Source of the DNA: Rhodanobacteraceae bacterium
GTDB taxonomy: Bacteria; Pseudomonadota; Gammaproteobacteria; Xanthomonadales; SZUA-5
Reading direction: 5' to 3'
Length of the DNA stretch: 7,073 nucleotides
Assembly (NCBI GenBank): GCA_003233535.1
Contig: QIMA01000523.1
Span: forward strand, 1-7,073
Each line of letters begins with the position of its first letter. Positions within the stretch are counted from its first letter, which is position 1. Below the pieces are notes generated by a model, which ran no database searches, was not told the origin of the DNA, and saw only the letters and a program-made list of their open reading frames with translations. The position numbers and the translations under genes are program-made. Below, one piece after another: positions 5,794 through 7,073 of this stretch.

Positions 5794-6813
5794 CTAGCCC
5801 GCTTCCATCCCGGGCTCGTATTCGCCGAGCGCGGCCATGCCGTTGAGCTTGGCGCGCATGGCGACGATCTGCTGCGCCTCAGCGACGTTGGCAGCCGGGT
5901 TAGCGGCCCACTTCTTCTGCGCGGCCTGCTGCAGGGCGCGACCGTAGCTGAAGCTCAGCGGCCAGGCCGACGGCCCCATCTGGTTCATTGCGTTCAGATG
6001 CGCGGTGGCGTTCTCGTCGGACTGACCGCCGGAGAGGAACACGATGCCCGGCAGTGCTGCGGGCACGGCCGATCGCAGGCAGCGTAGGGTAGCTTCCGCC
6101 ACTTCTTCGACGCTGGCCTGTTCGGCGCAGTTCTTGCCCGGTAACACCATGGACGCCTTGACGATGGTGCCTTCCAGCATCACGTTCTGCTCATACATTG
6201 CACCGAATAACGAACGCAGGGTAGCTTCGGTCACGTCGTAGCAGACGTCGATATCGTGATCGCCATCCATCAGCACTTCCGGCTCCACGATCGGCACCAG
6301 ACCGGCTTCCTGACACAGCGCGGCATAGCGAGCCAGCGCATGAGTGTTGGACTCGATGCAGGCGCTAGACGGGCTGTCTTCGTTGATCGTGATCACTGCA
6401 CGCCACTTGCAGAAGGTCGCACCAAGCGAGACGTATTCTTTCAGGCGATCGCGCAGACCGTCCAACCCCTGGGTTACCAACTCGCCCGGAAATCCGGCCA
6501 GCGCGGTGGTGCCCATATCGACCTTAATACCCGGCAACACGCCGGCGGCGCGCATCACTTCGACGAAGCTGCGGCCATCGTCGGCCGACTGGCGTAAGGT
6601 CTCGTCGTACAAGATCGCTCCGGAAATATGGTCGCCCAAACCCGGCGTGGTCAGCAGCATCTGCCGGTACGCACGGCGCGAGTCTTCGGTGCACTCAATC
6701 TTGACTGCCTTAAAGCGCTTGGTGATGGTTTTGCTAGATTCGTCGATAGCCAGCACGCCTTTACCTGGCGCGACCATCGCTAGTGCGACGGATTCCAGTT
6801 GCTCGATACTCAT
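5794..6813 (-). CDS. fba: Class I fructose-bisphosphate aldolase
   Basis: This 339-residue cytoplasmic enzyme cleaves fructose 1,6-bisphosphate to dihydroxyacetone phosphate and glyceraldehyde 3-phosphate (and the reverse) in glycolysis and gluconeogenesis. It is the vertebrate-like class I type, not the DhnA/FbaB type. Motifs in order are GKGVLAIDES with Asp24, GIKVDMGT with Lys97, KWRAV with Lys136 and Arg138, VEPEV with Glu177 and Glu179, LEGTIVKASMVLPG with the Schiff-base Lys219, SGGQS (261-265) and SFSYGRALQ (287-295). All catalytic residues known for the family are present, and the length matches Xanthomonas homologues as I remember them. The ATG has a GAGGT at 7-nt spacing, and the start MSIEQL fits the family. 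It is monocistronic: it has its own promoter with a 21-bp dyad and a strong terminator. Nothing is odd in the coding sequence. Confidence 0.97.
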   Translation of the reverse strand: MSIEQLESVALAMVAPGKGVLAIDESSKTITKRFKAVKIECTEDSRRAYRQMLLTTPGLGDHISGAILYDETLRQSADDGRSFVEVMRAAGVLPGIKVDMGTTALAGFPGELVTQGLDGLRDRLKEYVSLGATFCKWRAVITINEDSPSSACIESNTHALARYAALCQEAGLVPIVEPEVLMDGDHDIDVCYDVTEATLRSLFGAMYEQNVMLEGTIVKASMVLPGKNCAEQASVEEVAEATLRCLRSAVPAALPGIVFLSGGQSDENATAHLNAMNQMGPSAWPLSFSYGRALQQAAQKKWAANPAANVAEAQQIVAMRAKLNGMAALGEYEPGMEAG

Positions 6814-6820
6814 AATAGGG

Positions 6821-6825
6821 ACCTC
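6821..6825 (-). promoter_or_regulatory. Ribosome-binding site of the aldolase gene
   Basis: GAGGT on the minus strand lies seven bases before the ATG at 6811-6813. It supports this start codon and is the clearest Shine-Dalgarno sequence of a lead gene in the window. Confidence 0.8.
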
Positions 6826-6857
6826 ATTGGGGAAGTGGGCGGGGGAGTTATCTCCTT

Positions 6858-6881
6858 AGTATAGCGCTTGGGGAGCGCTAT
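6858..6881 (-). promoter_or_regulatory. Aldolase promoter -10 with a perfect 21-bp dyad
   Basis: TATACT (6858-6863, minus strand) is a good -10 box about 45 bp upstream of the ATG, which would give a leader of about 38 nt. No good -35 is seen; CCTAAA sits at the 17-bp position. The dyad ATAGCGCT-N5-AGCGCTAT (6861-6881) is a perfect 8-bp inverted repeat that overlaps the last half of the -10 and fills the spacer. That placement suits a repressor operator or an activator that remakes a weak promoter. A plain transcript hairpin is less likely because most of it would lie upstream of the start site. Confidence 0.55.
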
Positions 6882-7013
6882 TTAGGGCTGAGTGCTGAGG
6901 GCTGAGGAACGCCCAGCCTTCGACTCACTTGCCCCCTAAATCGGATGCGACGGCCGCTTTGGAGCACTTTTGAACGACGAGTCATCGTCCATCCACTGTC
7001 CCCTCAGCCCTAA
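6882..7013. repeat. GGGCTGA heptad element with a short inverted right arm
   Basis: The left arm (6885-6907) has three heptads (GGGCTGA, GTGCTGA, GGGCTGA) plus GG. The right arm has a single inverted heptad at 7004-7010. Bases 6882-6892 and 7003-7013 are perfect 11-bp reverse complements, and 6898-6907 also pairs with 7002-7011. The interior of about 94 bp is close in size to the 90-bp loop of the 1978-2135 element, though the interior sequences show no clear overall similarity. The right arm runs directly into the edge repeat at 7010. No gene is seen in this stretch. Confidence 0.7.
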
Positions 7014-7073
7014 CCCGGATATTTCATAAACTCCACGCGCCCTCGCTAGGCCCTTGATCGCCCAGCGATTTTT
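7010..7073. repeat. Dispersed repeat, right-edge copy (possible mobile-element end)
   Basis: The reverse complement of this segment matches 22-86: 17 of 20 bases at its outer end, a divergent middle with a net one-base difference, and 22 of 24 bases at the ATGAAATATCCGGG end (7010-7033). The copies face each other across the whole window, each with the ATGAAATATCCGGG end pointing inward. The similarity reaches the last base of the window, so the true length is unknown. Its inner end abuts the inverted GGGCTGA heptad at 7004-7010. Confidence 0.6.

Noticed and set aside
6344..6859. Plus-strand open frame of 171 codons opposite the aldolase and its promoter
   Set aside because: It is antisense to an aldolase with every catalytic residue present and shows no domain of its own.

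Overview
This window looks like ordinary chromosome from a moderately high-GC gammaproteobacterium, most likely in or near the Xanthomonadales (Lysobacterales). The main reasons are a vertebrate-type class I fructose-bisphosphate aldolase that strongly resembles the Xanthomonas enzyme, a tight ABC exporter/DesK-DesR operon, and intergenic arrays of a GGGCTGA heptad. The lineage is inferred from remembered family resemblance, not from a search. All recognisable genes lie on the minus strand, so transcription runs from right to left.

Layout in transcription order. (1) Positions 6814-7073 are non-coding. They hold a partial copy of a dispersed repeat at the right edge, a GGGCTGA inverted element, and the aldolase promoter with a perfect 21-bp dyad overlapping its -10. 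(2) Positions 5794-6813 encode class I fructose-bisphosphate aldolase, followed by a textbook intrinsic terminator (5737-5767). (3) Positions 5529-5736 are non-coding, with another heptad block and two small dyads upstream of the next operon. (4) Positions 2135-5528 form a four-gene operon in which each gene overlaps the next by 4 nt: ABC ATPase, ABC-2 permease, DesK-like histidine kinase and NarL/DesR-like response regulator. The ATPase is broken by a frameshifting deletion between its D-loop and its H-loop. (5) Positions 1931-2134 are non-coding and dominated by a perfect 34-bp inverted repeat made of GGGCTGA heptads. (6) Positions 99-1930 hold a two-gene unit, a PlsC-like acyltransferase and a YheT-like alpha/beta hydrolase, again with a 4-nt overlap. 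(7) Positions 1-98 hold a second copy of the right-edge repeat in opposite orientation.

Functionally, the central operon resembles the common arrangement in which a membrane-embedded DesK-type kinase and its regulator control a co-encoded exporter. In this copy the exporter should have no working ATPase unless the deletion is an assembly error. The downstream acyltransferase/hydrolase pair belongs to lipid metabolism. I see no clearly new multi-gene system. The most unusual material is the intergenic repeat structure (heptad arrays with G-quadruplex potential, and paired repeats at the two window edges) and the fresh-looking lesion in the ABC ATPase.
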